Shown here in pieces: positions 43,721 through 52,139 of a stretch of 64,000 bases of DNA. Location: positions 2,206,731 to 2,270,730 of the forward strand of contig NZ_CP026004.1 in assembly GCF_003086895.1 (NCBI RefSeq), read 5' to 3'. The DNA is from Stenotrophomonas sp. ESTM1D_MKCIP4_1. GTDB lineage: Bacteria > Pseudomonadota > Gammaproteobacteria > Xanthomonadales > Xanthomonadaceae. Every line of letters begins with the position of its first letter. Position 1 is the stretch's first letter. A program made the position numbers and the translations under genes. The notes under the pieces were generated by a model. That model ran no database searches. It was not told the DNA's origin and saw only the letters and a program-made list of their open reading frames with translations.

Positions 43721-44143
43721 TCAGCCCAGGTGCGGGGCGACCACGGCCGCCAGATGGTCCATCGCCGCCACTGGACGGCCCTCGCGCCCTGCCCTGCGCA
43801 CAAAGCCGCGCCAGTCTGCATAGGCCGCCTGGCTGAGCTCGCGGGCGCCGGTGGGCAGCAGCCGCATGGACCAGTAAGGAAACATCCGCCGGCCAACCCG
43901 CCCGCGCGCAAGCTCGACGATCTCGTGGTGGCTGCCGGCGCCGAGGATGCGGCCGTATGCTACCCCCAACGCGTCCTCGGGCCCCTCGATGTACTGGAGA
44001 AAGCGTTGCCCATCAAACAGCAGGATGCCGGTGATGCCCGCGTCCCGGTTGAATCGTGCGGCATCCTCGACCAGAGCGGCCAGGCGGTCTTCGGGAAGGT
44101 CGGGAACAGCTTCGCTGGCGTAAGCGATTGCGCGGTTTGCCAT
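43721..44143 (-). CDS. BLUF-domain blue-light photoreceptor
   Basis: 140 residues: one BLUF domain with a short C-terminal helical cap. The residues that make the flavin photocycle are present: Tyr8 (IAYAS), Asn32 (RFNRD), Gln50 (FLQYIEGP), and Trp91 with Met93 (YWSM). It should bind FAD and switch its hydrogen-bond network in blue light. There is no output domain, so it must act on a partner protein; EAL, GGDEF-like and receiver proteins are encoded in this window. A good sigma-70-like promoter precedes it. Confidence 0.9.
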   Translation of the reverse strand: MANRAIAYASEAVPDLPEDRLAALVEDAARFNRDAGITGILLFDGQRFLQYIEGPEDALGVAYGRILGAGSHHEIVELARGRVGRRMFPYWSMRLLPTGARELSQAAYADWRGFVRRAGREGRPVAAMDHLAAVVAPHLG

Positions 44144-44167
44144 GGATACGAGAGAGTGAGTTTGCCT

Positions 44168-44196
44168 TATCCACGACTTTACCTACCCACTGTCAA
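44168..44196 (-). promoter_or_regulatory. Sigma-70-like promoter of the BLUF gene
   Basis: On the minus strand TTGACA (44191-44196), 17 bases, TGGATA (44168-44173). The -10 ends 24 bases before the ATG, giving a short leader. Confidence 0.55.
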
Positions 44197-44303
44197 CTCC
44201 GGGTCTTCGTGCCTTGGCCTTCTCGTGAAGGCACGTTCCCTGGCAGCGTCAGCCCGTCCATGGAGCGCGCTGGCCTGCACACCGCAGGGCAACGGATGCA
44301 GCG

Positions 44304-45077
44304 TCAGCCATTCCGGATTGTTTCCACCAGCGCCTGCAGACAGAGCGCGTTCGGCACGGCGTGCCCATGCGCGGTGTTGTCCAGGATGATCCAGGCTGGC
44401 CCATCCCGTGCGGCAACCGTCGCGGCCGTGGCCAAGGCCTGCAGATCGCCTTCCTCGTATCGGCTGTAATACATCCGGGGCCGCCCGTGCCAGCGCCAGT
44501 AGGTCCACTGAAGCGAACCGCCGGGCTCGCCGGCCGAGGGAACGCGTGCCGGATCTGCGGCCGCGCGTGCGATGCCATGGCGCTTCAACAATGCATCCGC
44601 TGGCGCAGTGAACCAGCTTTCGTGTCGAGGCTCGCACGCAACCGCGGCATTCGTACGGTTCCGCAGTGCCCGAAAGAACGCGGAGGCCACGTGGGCATCG
44701 AACGCCAGTCCCGGAGGAAGCTGAAGCAGCAGCGGCCCCAGCCGCTCACCCAGGTGGTGCACCGCGCGCAGGAACGGATCCAGCAAGGGCGCTGCACCGC
44801 GCAGGCCAGACTCATGACTGATGGTTCGCGGGATTTTCACCGAGAACCGGAATCCATCCGGTACCGCATCCGCCCATCGCGCGTAGGTTTCCGGCTTGTG
44901 GGGACGGTAGAACGATGAGTTGATCTCTGCACAAGTGAAACGCGTTGCGTAGCGCTGCAGCACACTGTTCCCGTCGCCAAACCCGCCCGCCTGCGCGGCC
45001 GGCAGGGACCAGCCAGCGCAGCCAACGTGAATTGGCTCGATACGCGGGGCGATACCCGGAGTGCCCACAGCTGTCAT
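44304..45077 (-). CDS. DUF72 (YecE) family protein
   Basis: 257 residues of the DUF72 TIM-barrel-like family. Typical blocks: VGCAGWSLP at the N-terminus, FTCAEINSSFYRPHKPETYARWADAVPDGFRFSVKIP, LGPLLLQLPPGLAFD, and RPRMYYSRYEEGDLQALA near the end. The biochemical role of the family is not established. It is divergent from the receiver-domain gene at 45233. Start ATG 45077 has no strong ribosome site. Confidence 0.9.
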   Translation of the reverse strand: MTAVGTPGIAPRIEPIHVGCAGWSLPAAQAGGFGDGNSVLQRYATRFTCAEINSSFYRPHKPETYARWADAVPDGFRFSVKIPRTISHESGLRGAAPLLDPFLRAVHHLGERLGPLLLQLPPGLAFDAHVASAFFRALRNRTNAAVACEPRHESWFTAPADALLKRHGIARAAADPARVPSAGEPGGSLQWTYWRWHGRPRMYYSRYEEGDLQALATAATVAARDGPAWIILDNTAHGHAVPNALCLQALVETIRNG

Positions 45078-45232
45078 TCATGCACGTTCGCCCGCCCCCG
45101 GTACGTACACGGTGAACCGAGGGCGGCTTCCGCGTGAAGGCTTTTCGCATGCTGCACACGGAGGGCATCCGTTGTCTTGATGCCGACAGGACCACAGTGT
45201 CCACAACAAACCGATGAAGAGCACGGCCAGGT

Positions 45233-45625
45233 ATGCAGACGTACGGAAGTAAGCCAACAAAGGAACGTTGTTTGTTGTTGGTGGAGGATCAGCTGGACCT
45301 GGCAGAACTGGTCGAGGATGCGCTTGCCGACGATGGCAGCAAGGTCACGCACGCCGACAGCGTGTTCGAGGCCCTTTCGCTGCTTCGGGAGGGAACGTTC
45401 GATGCAGCCATCCTCGACATCGAGCTGGGTGACGGCGTCGTGTTCCCGGTTGCCGATCGCCTCGCGGAACTGGGCGTGCCGTTTGTCTTCGCATCGGCAG
45501 TCTATGACCAGGTGGTCCCCGCACGACATCAGAAAGCGCGCTTCATTGCCAAACCTTTCCATATCCCGCAACTGCAGGAAGCGGTCAGTGCGACACTGGC
45601 GCAGTCTGACGCCAGGCGAACGTGA
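45233..45625 (+). CDS. Stand-alone receiver (CheY-like) protein
   Basis: 130 residues forming one receiver domain: LLLVEDQLDLAELV, phospho-acceptor Asp62 in AAILDIELGDG, Lys in FIAKPFHIPQL. No output domain, so it works by protein contact or as a phosphate sink. No kinase gene is adjacent. The Asp-loop (LGDGVVFPVADRL) is typical of single-domain receivers found with stress genes in alpha- and gammaproteobacteria. The start has a weak ribosome site. Confidence 0.87.
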   Translation: MQTYGSKPTKERCLLLVEDQLDLAELVEDALADDGSKVTHADSVFEALSLLREGTFDAAILDIELGDGVVFPVADRLAELGVPFVFASAVYDQVVPARHQKARFIAKPFHIPQLQEAVSATLAQSDARRT

Positions 45626-45651
45626 CCCGCTCTGCCCCCAGGAGAAATTCC

Positions 45652-45840
45652 ATGAGCAAGCTGCCATTCAATCCTACAGGCGATGCCAGCGACCAGGACA
45701 AGGCCCACACGCCAGACAAGGTGCGCACCGATCAGAGCTGGAAAAAAGGCAAGGACATGCCGGAGCAGGAAGGAACCGCGCACCCGGACGATTACGAACG
45801 GCCGCCCGCTGACCCTACCGGTGGAAAGCCGCGGCACTGA
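45652..45840 (+). CDS. Small hydrophilic stress-type protein
   Basis: 62 residues, highly polar with many Asp, Lys and Pro and no hydrophobic core, so probably disordered. AGGAG eight bases before the ATG makes it a convincing gene although short. It follows the receiver gene by 26 bases and is probably co-transcribed. Composition resembles small general-stress proteins; no domain is recognised. Confidence 0.7.
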   Translation: MSKLPFNPTGDASDQDKAHTPDKVRTDQSWKKGKDMPEQEGTAHPDDYERPPADPTGGKPRH

Positions 45841-45864
45841 TCCAGCACGCGCCCGGCGCGAGGA

Positions 45865-46223
45865 TCAAAGTGTGTTGAACCATTCAGCGTACGGCGTGTT
45901 CTTTACCAGATGCCGGTTGTAGTCCTTGCTGCCATCCGACCACCATGCCGGCCCCCGTTCCCCGGGGCACGCTTGGCCGCATCCACTGCGCGCCGGGCCC
46001 TGCCAAGTTCCGCGTCATTCCCACTGCGCATCGCCGAATGCACGGCGCGCCGTGCATCCATCAATGCTGCCACCCACCGTGCCCGTTCCACGGCTGAGAG
46101 GTTGGGATTGGTGGCCCGCCACAGACGGCCGCGCACCACCAGGTAACGCCGATCCGGGGTCAGTGGCGGTGCACCGGCGCTGTCCATGTCAGCGCTGCTC
46201 GACCTGATGCGTGCTGCGCTCAT
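45865..46223 (-). pseudogene. Small protein coupled to the zinc dehydrogenase, interrupted by a frameshift
   Basis: The frame from ATG 46223 reads RRYLVVRGRLWRATNPNLS and LMDARRAVHSAMRSG, then ends in a non-conserved tail at 45903. The adjacent frame continues from GERGPAWWSDGSKDYNRHLV to KNTPYAEWFNTL and stops at 45865. That tail looks like a conserved ending, so one G is missing from the GGGG run near 45975. Restored length is about 119 residues. Its ATG overlaps the TGA of the zinc dehydrogenase (ATGA), so the two are co-translated. Function unknown; mutation or homopolymer error cannot be told apart. Confidence 0.7.
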
Positions 46224-47383
46224 GGGGTCAGCACGATCTTCCGGCAGTCGTCATCCTTGGCATCGAACATGGCATAGGCGTCCGACGCTTGGGCCAGCGT
46301 CAGCCGGTGGGAAATGATGTTGCCCGGATCAAGCTTGCCCTCGAGGATGGCGGTCAGCAGTTCCGGCATCAATCCCTGCACGTGCGTCTGCCCCATCTTG
46401 AAGGTCAACCCCTTGTCGAAGGCATCACCGAGCAGGAAGCCGTGGATGAAGCCGGCATAGACCCCGGGAATGCTGACTATGCCGCCGCGACGCGCGGCAG
46501 CGATGCATTGGCGGATGGCCACGCCGCTGCTACCTTCCAGCTTCACGGCAGTAAGAGCACTTTCAAGCGCACTGCCCTCGGCCTCGAAGCCGACCGCCTC
46601 AATGCACGCATCCACGCCACGGCCACTCGTCTGGCTCACGATATAGTCGGCAGGGTCATCAACCTTGCTGAAGTCGATGGGTGTCACGCCGTAGGTCCGC
46701 TGGGCGAAGTCCAGACGGTAGGGCAGATGGTCGACCATGAAGATAGTCTCCGCGCCCAGCAGTCGGCAGCACGCCGCACTCATCAGACCAACCGGGCCAG
46801 CGCCGAAGATGGCGACGGTCGAGCCCGGCTTCACCCCGGCATTCAGGGCGGCCTGGTACCCGGTGGGCAGGATGTCGGAGAGGAACAATACCTGTTCATC
46901 GGCCACACCCTCTGGGATGCGTAGAGGGCCGACATTGGCCTTGGGCACGCGCACGAACTCGGCCTGTCCCCCTGCTACGCCGCCGTAAAGATGGCTGTAG
47001 CCGAACAGAGCAGCCGGAGGCATCAGCCCCTTGCCGTTCAGTGCGGCACCCTTGCCCGGATTGGTTGTCTCGCAGGCCGCATACTCGGCCAGCTGGCAGT
47101 GGAAGCACTCGCCGCAGGCAATGACGAACGGAATGACTACCCGATCGCCCGGTCGCACCTGGGTGACACCCTTGCCGACCTCCTCGACGACGCCCATGAA
47201 CTCGTGACCCAGAACGTCGCCGGTATGCAGATCAGGGATCTTTCCGCGGTACAGATGCAGATCGGAGCCGCAGATTGCCGTTGCGGTGACGCGCAGGATC
47301 AGGTCGTCATCTGCAGCCAGTACCGGATCGGGCACGCTTTCAACGCGCACATCCTTGCGGCCGTGGTAGGTCAGTGCCTGCAT
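46220..47383 (-). CDS. Zinc-dependent alcohol dehydrogenase (FdhA-like medium-chain family)
   Basis: 387 residues. Catalytic zinc ligands in [10 protein letters not shown] and [11 protein letters not shown]; structural zinc lobe [15 protein letters not shown]; Rossmann motif [11 protein letters not shown]. It resembles the glutathione-independent formaldehyde dehydrogenase/threonine-dehydrogenase-like group with a long insert ([26 protein letters not shown]). Acts on an alcohol or aldehyde with NAD. The ATG at 47383 has GGAG seven bases ahead. Upstream of the frameshifted small gene, which it overlaps. Confidence 0.9.
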   Translation of the reverse strand: MQALTYHGRKDVRVESVPDPVLAADDDLILRVTATAICGSDLHLYRGKIPDLHTGDVLGHEFMGVVEEVGKGVTQVRPGDRVVIPFVIACGECFHCQLAEYAACETTNPGKGAALNGKGLMPPAALFGYSHLYGGVAGGQAEFVRVPKANVGPLRIPEGVADEQVLFLSDILPTGYQAALNAGVKPGSTVAIFGAGPVGLMSAACCRLLGAETIFMVDHLPYRLDFAQRTYGVTPIDFSKVDDPADYIVSQTSGRGVDACIEAVGFEAEGSALESALTAVKLEGSSGVAIRQCIAAARRGGIVSIPGVYAGFIHGFLLGDAFDKGLTFKMGQTHVQGLMPELLTAILEGKLDPGNIISHRLTLAQASDAYAMFDAKDDDCRKIVLTP

Positions 47384-47567
47384 CGTCGCTCTCCGTCCGG
47401 TAGATGGCACCAGCGTGGCACGCCCCCGCTGCATGCCCGGTGACACCGGAGTGTTCGGCGCGTGCACTACGCTGCATGCAGCCGTTAACGATCGCTGCAG
47501 CGCGGCGCGCTGGAACCTGCGGCAATGCGTTGCGTCCGCCACCTTTCAAGCGGCATATGGACTGCTT

Positions 47568-48044
47568 TCAGCGCCCGCGGGAGTCGATGCTGATTTCGCC
47601 GGACGTTTCCAGCATCGCCAAAGCGATGTCGTGATGTCCATCGCAGCCGGCCTTGCGCATGGCGACATCAAGATCCTTCGGGGCGACGTTGCAGCGCCGG
47701 AGCTGCTCCCAGAAGACCTTGCCATTGCGCACCAGCACGACGGGAGCGCCCTCGACCCATCGATGCAGGCGGCGGCTGCGTGCAGTCACAAAACCGACCA
47801 GCCAGTTCAGTCCAAGCAGCGTCGCGGCCAGGATGAGCCCGCCTGCCAGCGATGTGTCCTCGCCAATGAGGGAGTTCTGCACAGCCGTACCCAGCAGTAC
47901 GATGACCAGCATGTCGAACGGTGCAGACTGGCCGATCGAGCGCTTGCCACTGAGGCGCGTCATCAGCAGCACTACCACATACACGGCGGTGGCCCGCAGC
48001 ACGAACTCGAACCACGGCATTCCCAGATCGAACAGGTCAGTCAT
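47568..48044 (-). CDS. DUF421 (YetF-like) membrane protein
   Basis: 158 residues. Three membrane segments (FVLRATAVYVVVLLMTRL, FDMLVIVLLGTAVQNSLI, LAGGLILAATLLGLNWLVGFV) with SGKRSIGQSAPFDML between the first two, then the cytoplasmic DUF421 domain (VLVRNGKVFWEQLRRCNVAPKDLDVAMR). The family's function is unclear; Bacillus members are linked to spore and stress phenotypes. It stands 82 bases from the end of cho. Confidence 0.88.
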   Translation of the reverse strand: MTDLFDLGMPWFEFVLRATAVYVVVLLMTRLSGKRSIGQSAPFDMLVIVLLGTAVQNSLIGEDTSLAGGLILAATLLGLNWLVGFVTARSRRLHRWVEGAPVVLVRNGKVFWEQLRRCNVAPKDLDVAMRKAGCDGHHDIALAMLETSGEISIDSRGR

Positions 48045-48125
48045 GTTCTCACCCCATGCATTGCGTGACCAGAGGGATACCTGAGGGATCGTCCACGTCG
48101 TGTGACCTGGCAGCCAAGCGGTGCT

Positions 48126-48983
48126 CTACAGCGGGTGCAGCGCCCACTGGCCCGATGAAAGCCCCTTGCGCAGGATCCGGTACGCATCGTGATCGAACAC
48201 GGGATCACTGCGACGCAGACGCCGGGCAGCGGCCAGGGTCTTTGCGCTGCCATGGTAGAACCGGCTATCGACCACATGGAACTGGCGCATGGTCGCGCCA
48301 CGCTCCTCGATGGCAACCGGCCCTGCGTAGGGCCATTCGGCAATCTCCATCAACAGCAGCGCATCGGCCAAGCGTTGCTGGTGCTCGCTCAGGCTTTCAG
48401 CGCCGCTGCAGGCACCGGCACACTGGCGCAACATCGAGCGGAAGCAGGGGCGCCCCTACGGCAGACGCTCCAGGCCCAGCAACGCGTAGCAGAGCCGATT
48501 CTCGTCTGCCACCCGGCGCAGCGACTCGCGGGCAGCGCGGGCACTGGAAAAGACGCCGTACAGCATCGGGGTGGAGGTCAGATCCACGTCTGCCGAATTC
48601 ACCACGCTTATCTCACCCCGGTACAAGCGCAGGCTGAACTGACGCGGCAGCCTGCGCAGCAGACGGTTGTACAGCGGGCGCTCCGCTTTCACCATCGCAG
48701 CTTCCAGCAGCCGTGCGCCCAGATCACCCGCCATCGGCAGATGGCTGATGCGCTCGGACTGGCGCAGCATCGCCGCTTCTTCGGGCGTACGCAGATGATC
48801 CAGCACGCGTGTGCGCAGATTGATGCTCTTGCCGATGTACAGCGGCAAGCCACCCTCGCGCCCATCGAAGGTATAGACCCCGGGTTGGCCGGGGAGCGCC
48901 TGGGCCTGCTCGCGCAGGTGTTCGGGAAACACATACCCGGCGGCGCGGGCGGAACGCCGCGCGGCCTGCGCGCTGGAAGGCAT
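48126..48983 (-). pseudogene. cho: Excinuclease Cho (UvrC N-terminal homologue) with an in-frame amber stop
   Basis: The reading frame of 286 codons encodes a protein aligning along its length with E. coli Cho, the GIY-YIG nuclease that makes an alternative 3' incision in nucleotide-excision repair. N-terminal part: EHLREQAQALPGQPGVYTF, LPLYIGKSINLRTRVLDHLR (GIY-YIG). Codon 176 (48456-48458) is TAG, at the position of the Arg in E. coli SRGRACFRS. In-frame sequence resumes GRPCFRSMLRQCAGACSG to the true C-terminus. A single base change would restore it. A truncated 175-residue product would keep the nuclease core but lose the C-terminal half. Confidence 0.85.
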
Positions 48984-49221
48984 TGAAAGCGGCAGACACG
49001 TGGAGGAAACCAGCCCAGCATGATAGGCACGCGCTGCAGGGACGCCAATGCGCGGTGGCTCACCGGACTGAATGCTTCACGTTGAAGCATCACGCACCCG
49101 GCGTGATGTCTGGCTCCTGCGTCAAACTGCCCCGTCCACGTCGTGCCGACATCACCAGGCCACCGTGTTTACTGTCCGGTGTCCAGAGTTGGGGCTAACC
49201 ACCGAAACGGAACACGCACGC

Positions 49222-50088
49222 ATGCCAGTCCCCAACTACCCGAAGCCGCCGTTCAAGGCACAGCAGCAGTCCTTTCCCGGCAAGACCAGCAAGCTCGACC
49301 CCAGGCCGGACCACGGTGAAAACACCTATAAGGGCCACCGCCAACTGCAGGGCAAGAAGGCACTGATCACCGGTGGGGACAGCGGTATAGGCGCAGCCGT
49401 TGCCATTGCATACGCGCGGGAAGGCGCCGACGTTGCCATCGCCTTTCTCGAGAGCGAACAGGATGATGCTGCCGCGATCGGCAAGCTGATCCAGGAAGCG
49501 GGCCAGAAAGCGGTACTGGTGCCCTGCGACATCAGCGATGAGGCGCAGGCTGAGCACCTGATCCAACGGGTGGTGCATGAACTCGGAGGGTTGGACATCC
49601 TCGTGAACAATGCGGCTTACCAGCGCTACTACGAGTCGTTTGATGAAATCTCCATGGACGATTGGCGCAAGACGTTCGACACCAATGTCCACGCCCTGTT
49701 CAACCTGACGCGCCTGAGCGTCCCCCACCTGCAGGACGGTGGGTCGGTGATCAATACCGCCTCGGTCAACTCAAAGAAGCCCACCCCGAACATACTGCCC
49801 TACTCCGCCACCAAGGGCGCGGTGGCCAACCTCACCATCGGCCTGGCCGGCCTGTTGGCCGAAAAAGGCATCCGGGTCAACGCGGTTCTGCCTGGCCCGA
49901 TCTGGACGCCGTTCATTCCGGCAGGCATGGCTGCGGAGGAAGTGGAACAGTTCGGCAGCCAGACGCCGTTTGGTCGCCCCGGCCAGCCCGCCGAACTCGC
50001 CTCAGCCTATGTGATGCTGGCCGCTGACAGTGCCAGCTACACATCGGGCGCGCTGCTTACCGTGTCCGGTGGCGCCGTTACGCTGTAA
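49222..50088 (+). CDS. Short-chain dehydrogenase/reductase (YghA-like)
   Basis: 288 residues. A ~45-residue Pro-rich N-terminal extension precedes the SDR core: TGGDSGIGAAVA (cofactor), NNAAYQ, catalytic Ser in NTASVNS and Tyr-Lys in YSATKGA, then LPGPIWTPFIP. Extension and core match E. coli YghA and general-stress SDRs such as YdaD. The start at 49222 begins the extension; the ribosome site is modest. Substrate unknown; NADP-dependent alcohol or aldehyde reduction is expected. Confidence 0.9.
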   Translation: MPVPNYPKPPFKAQQQSFPGKTSKLDPRPDHGENTYKGHRQLQGKKALITGGDSGIGAAVAIAYAREGADVAIAFLESEQDDAAAIGKLIQEAGQKAVLVPCDISDEAQAEHLIQRVVHELGGLDILVNNAAYQRYYESFDEISMDDWRKTFDTNVHALFNLTRLSVPHLQDGGSVINTASVNSKKPTPNILPYSATKGAVANLTIGLAGLLAEKGIRVNAVLPGPIWTPFIPAGMAAEEVEQFGSQTPFGRPGQPAELASAYVMLAADSASYTSGALLTVSGGAVTL

Positions 50089-50109
50089 CCGGCCGCCGCT
50101 GATCGCTGC

Positions 50110-50145
50110 CACGCCCTCAGCTGGCCATCGCCAGCCGAGGGCGTG
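50110..50145. terminator. Hairpin between convergent SDR and glycosyltransferase genes
   Basis: CACGCCCTC-A-GCTGGC-CATC-GCCAGC-C-GAGGGCGTG: 15 paired bases with one mismatch, starting 21 bases after the SDR stop and overlapping the last codons of the convergent gene. No T-tract. Confidence 0.55.
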
Positions 50146-50806
50146 TCGAACCCTTCATCCCAGCCAGGGCCGCCAGATGGTCTGCAAAGCCGCCCGCCGC
50201 ACGGCCCACCATTCGAGCGCTGGTCGTCACTACGGGCGCCCCGGCCCAGCAGATCGATGCACCGTCCGCATGAAGCCGATGCAACAGGTCCACGTCTTCC
50301 GAACATCGCAGGGCCGAAAATCCGCCCGCGCGCAGATACGCTGCCGTGGAGACGCCCATGTTGGCGCCGTGGACGCGGCCATGGCCCTCGCCCCAGCGCT
50401 CGCCCTGCCGGAAGCAACTGCGCAGCCACACCTGCGGCGGCGGCACTTCGCCCAGATCGACAACACCACAGAAGACATCGGCGCCCGCGCTGCGCTGGGC
50501 AACCAGCCAATCGGCGGGCACCGTGCTGTCTGCATCGGTGCTCGCCAGCCATGAGGCGCCGCGTTCGATCAACAACCCTGCAGCCGCTGAGCGCGCGGCG
50601 CCCACACAGCGCGCCTGCAGGTCGACCGTTTCCGCCCCAGACCGGGAACAGACGTCTGAACTGCCGTCCGTGCAGGCATCCAGCGCAACGATGACCTGCA
50701 CGGCCTCGCCCGCCAGCCCCGGGTGCGCAGCGGCGACAGCCAGCGAGCGCAGGCACGCCGCCAGGTGCTCGGCTTCGTTGTGCGCCGGCACCAGCACGCC
50801 GATCAC
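50117..50806 (-). CDS. Family-2 glycosyltransferase
   Basis: 229 residues of GT-A fold: N-terminal VLVPAHNEAEHLAACLRSL, a donor-binding STDADS (DxD-type), acceptor-side EDVDLLHRL. No membrane segment, so it acts in the cytosol or at the membrane face. GTG start overlaps the TGA of the methyltransferase gene (GTGA), making it the last cistron of a four-gene set. The sugar and acceptor are unknown. Confidence 0.88.
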   Translation of the reverse strand: MIGVLVPAHNEAEHLAACLRSLAVAAAHPGLAGEAVQVIVALDACTDGSSDVCSRSGAETVDLQARCVGAARSAAAGLLIERGASWLASTDADSTVPADWLVAQRSAGADVFCGVVDLGEVPPPQVWLRSCFRQGERWGEGHGRVHGANMGVSTAAYLRAGGFSALRCSEDVDLLHRLHADGASICWAGAPVVTTSARMVGRAAGGFADHLAALAGMKGSTRPRLAMAS

Positions 50807-51390
50807 CGCAGCCCCTCGTTGCTGGCCAGGGAGAGCGGCATGCGCGTCCAGCCCTGCAGGATGAAATCGCTGTCGCGATAGCAGAAGGCCTCCTGCAGTC
50901 CATGGCCCAGGCGCTCATGCACCAACGCACTGCGACTGGCGCGGCCAGGGAACGACGGGAGCCAGTGGCAGGCGACCAGCAGGCCGTCGTCCTTCATGGC
51001 AGCATGCAGCCCGCCGCGCAGTTCCACCAGCGCGTCGGGCCCCAGGTAATAGCCCATTTCACCGCAGACGATAAGATCGAAGCGCCCGGCGGGCCACTGC
51101 TGCGGATGCTGCGCGCAATGCACCTGCACGTGCGGCAGATGGGAAAGTCCACGGCGCGCCTGGAAGGCGGCGCGTGGGCTGATATCGGTGGCCAGCAGGC
51201 GTTCACACCGCCCGGCAAGTCGTTCGGTCAAGACACCGTTCGAGCACCCCAGCTCCCAGCCACGCTGGAAAGTTGGGCGGGTCAGGCTGGCCATCAGCAG
51301 ATCGCGCTTGCGCTCTTCGTACCAGCGCGTGCGGTAGCCGAAGGGATCATCATTGGCGTGCAGTTCGTCAAAGTAGGGTTGGGCGCTCAT
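50803..51390 (-). CDS. SAM-dependent methyltransferase (NodS-like)
   Basis: 195 residues. The class I methyltransferase motif I is WELGCSNGVLTERLAGRCERLLATDIS, followed by FDLIVCGEMGYYL (motif II region) and the family block HWLPSFPGRASRSALVHERL. Sequence style matches NodS, which N-methylates the deacetylated glucosamine of Nod factors. The neighbouring PIG-L deacetylase strengthens the parallel. ATGA overlap with the upstream gene and GTGA with the downstream one show coupled translation. Confidence 0.87.
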   Translation of the reverse strand: MSAQPYFDELHANDDPFGYRTRWYEERKRDLLMASLTRPTFQRGWELGCSNGVLTERLAGRCERLLATDISPRAAFQARRGLSHLPHVQVHCAQHPQQWPAGRFDLIVCGEMGYYLGPDALVELRGGLHAAMKDDGLLVACHWLPSFPGRASRSALVHERLGHGLQEAFCYRDSDFILQGWTRMPLSLASNEGLR

Positions 51391-52139
51391 GCGAAGTAGA
51401 CCTCGTGGGTGCGATGGAAACGGGTGAGCACATGCGCCGGCAGGATCGGCTCGGCCTGCAGTCCGGGCACATGGCCTGTCTGGGTGCGGAACTGGGCGAT
51501 GGCTTCGCGCTTGCGTGCGGCGACGGACGAAATATCGAGCAGGCGCGGCGCCTCCCAGGCCATGTGAGCGCAGCCTGGATCCAGCCAGTGCCAGCCCCAG
51601 ACTGGATACTCCAGACGCTTGCATCCGGCGGCGCGCGCCGCGCGCCAGGCAGCACGGCCCGCCGCCTCATGGTCTGGATGGCCATCAAAGCGCCACGGCG
51701 CCAGCACCAGGTCATCCTCACGCAGGCTCTGCCACAGCCAGTCTTCCAGGCCCGATTCGTGAGCGCTCACCCCGCCATCGGCAATGCCCAGATGCACGAT
51801 GGCCCCGGCTCCGATGGCCAGTTCGGCGAGCGCATTGCGCAGTTCTTCGCGGCGCGCCTGTCGCAGGCGCTGCGGCGTCCACCAGGATTCGCCTGGATAG
51901 CACGCCTCGCCGTCGGTCACCGCCACCACCAGAACGTCCATGCCTTGGCGTGCGGCCGCACACATCAATCCACCACAGGCCAGCACCTCGTCATCCGGGT
52001 GCGGCGCGACCACAACGATCCGCCCAGCCCCGGCGATGAGGTCGTCGAGTGCGGTCTCAGGCTGTTGCCAGAGCCAATCACAGTGTTCCCACGCGTGTTC
52101 CGCCGAACCCTTTCCATGAATCGTGGCTACAGCGCCCAT
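51387..52139 (-). CDS. PIG-L family deacetylase
   Basis: 250 residues. Zinc-binding motif VVVAPHPDDEVLACG (HPDDE) and the distal HPDH in WRFDGHPDHEAAG. These LmbE-like enzymes deacetylate N-acetylglucosaminyl groups on lipids, sugars or thiols. ATG at 52139 overlaps the upstream acyl-CoA dehydrogenase gene by 13 bases. A later start is possible because the first ~30 residues (MGAVATIHGKG onward) are not conserved in type. Likely step: freeing an amine that the NodS-like enzyme then methylates. Confidence 0.88.
   Translation of the reverse strand: MGAVATIHGKGSAEHAWEHCDWLWQQPETALDDLIAGAGRIVVVAPHPDDEVLACGGLMCAAARQGMDVLVVAVTDGEACYPGESWWTPQRLRQARREELRNALAELAIGAGAIVHLGIADGGVSAHESGLEDWLWQSLREDDLVLAPWRFDGHPDHEAAGRAAWRAARAAGCKRLEYPVWGWHWLDPGCAHMAWEAPRLLDISSVAARKREAIAQFRTQTGHVPGLQAEPILPAHVLTRFHRTHEVYFA

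Noticed and set aside
48041..48343. 100-codon minus-strand frame overlapping cho
   Set aside because: It is in a different frame from the convincing Cho C-terminus and contains only low-complexity sequence.
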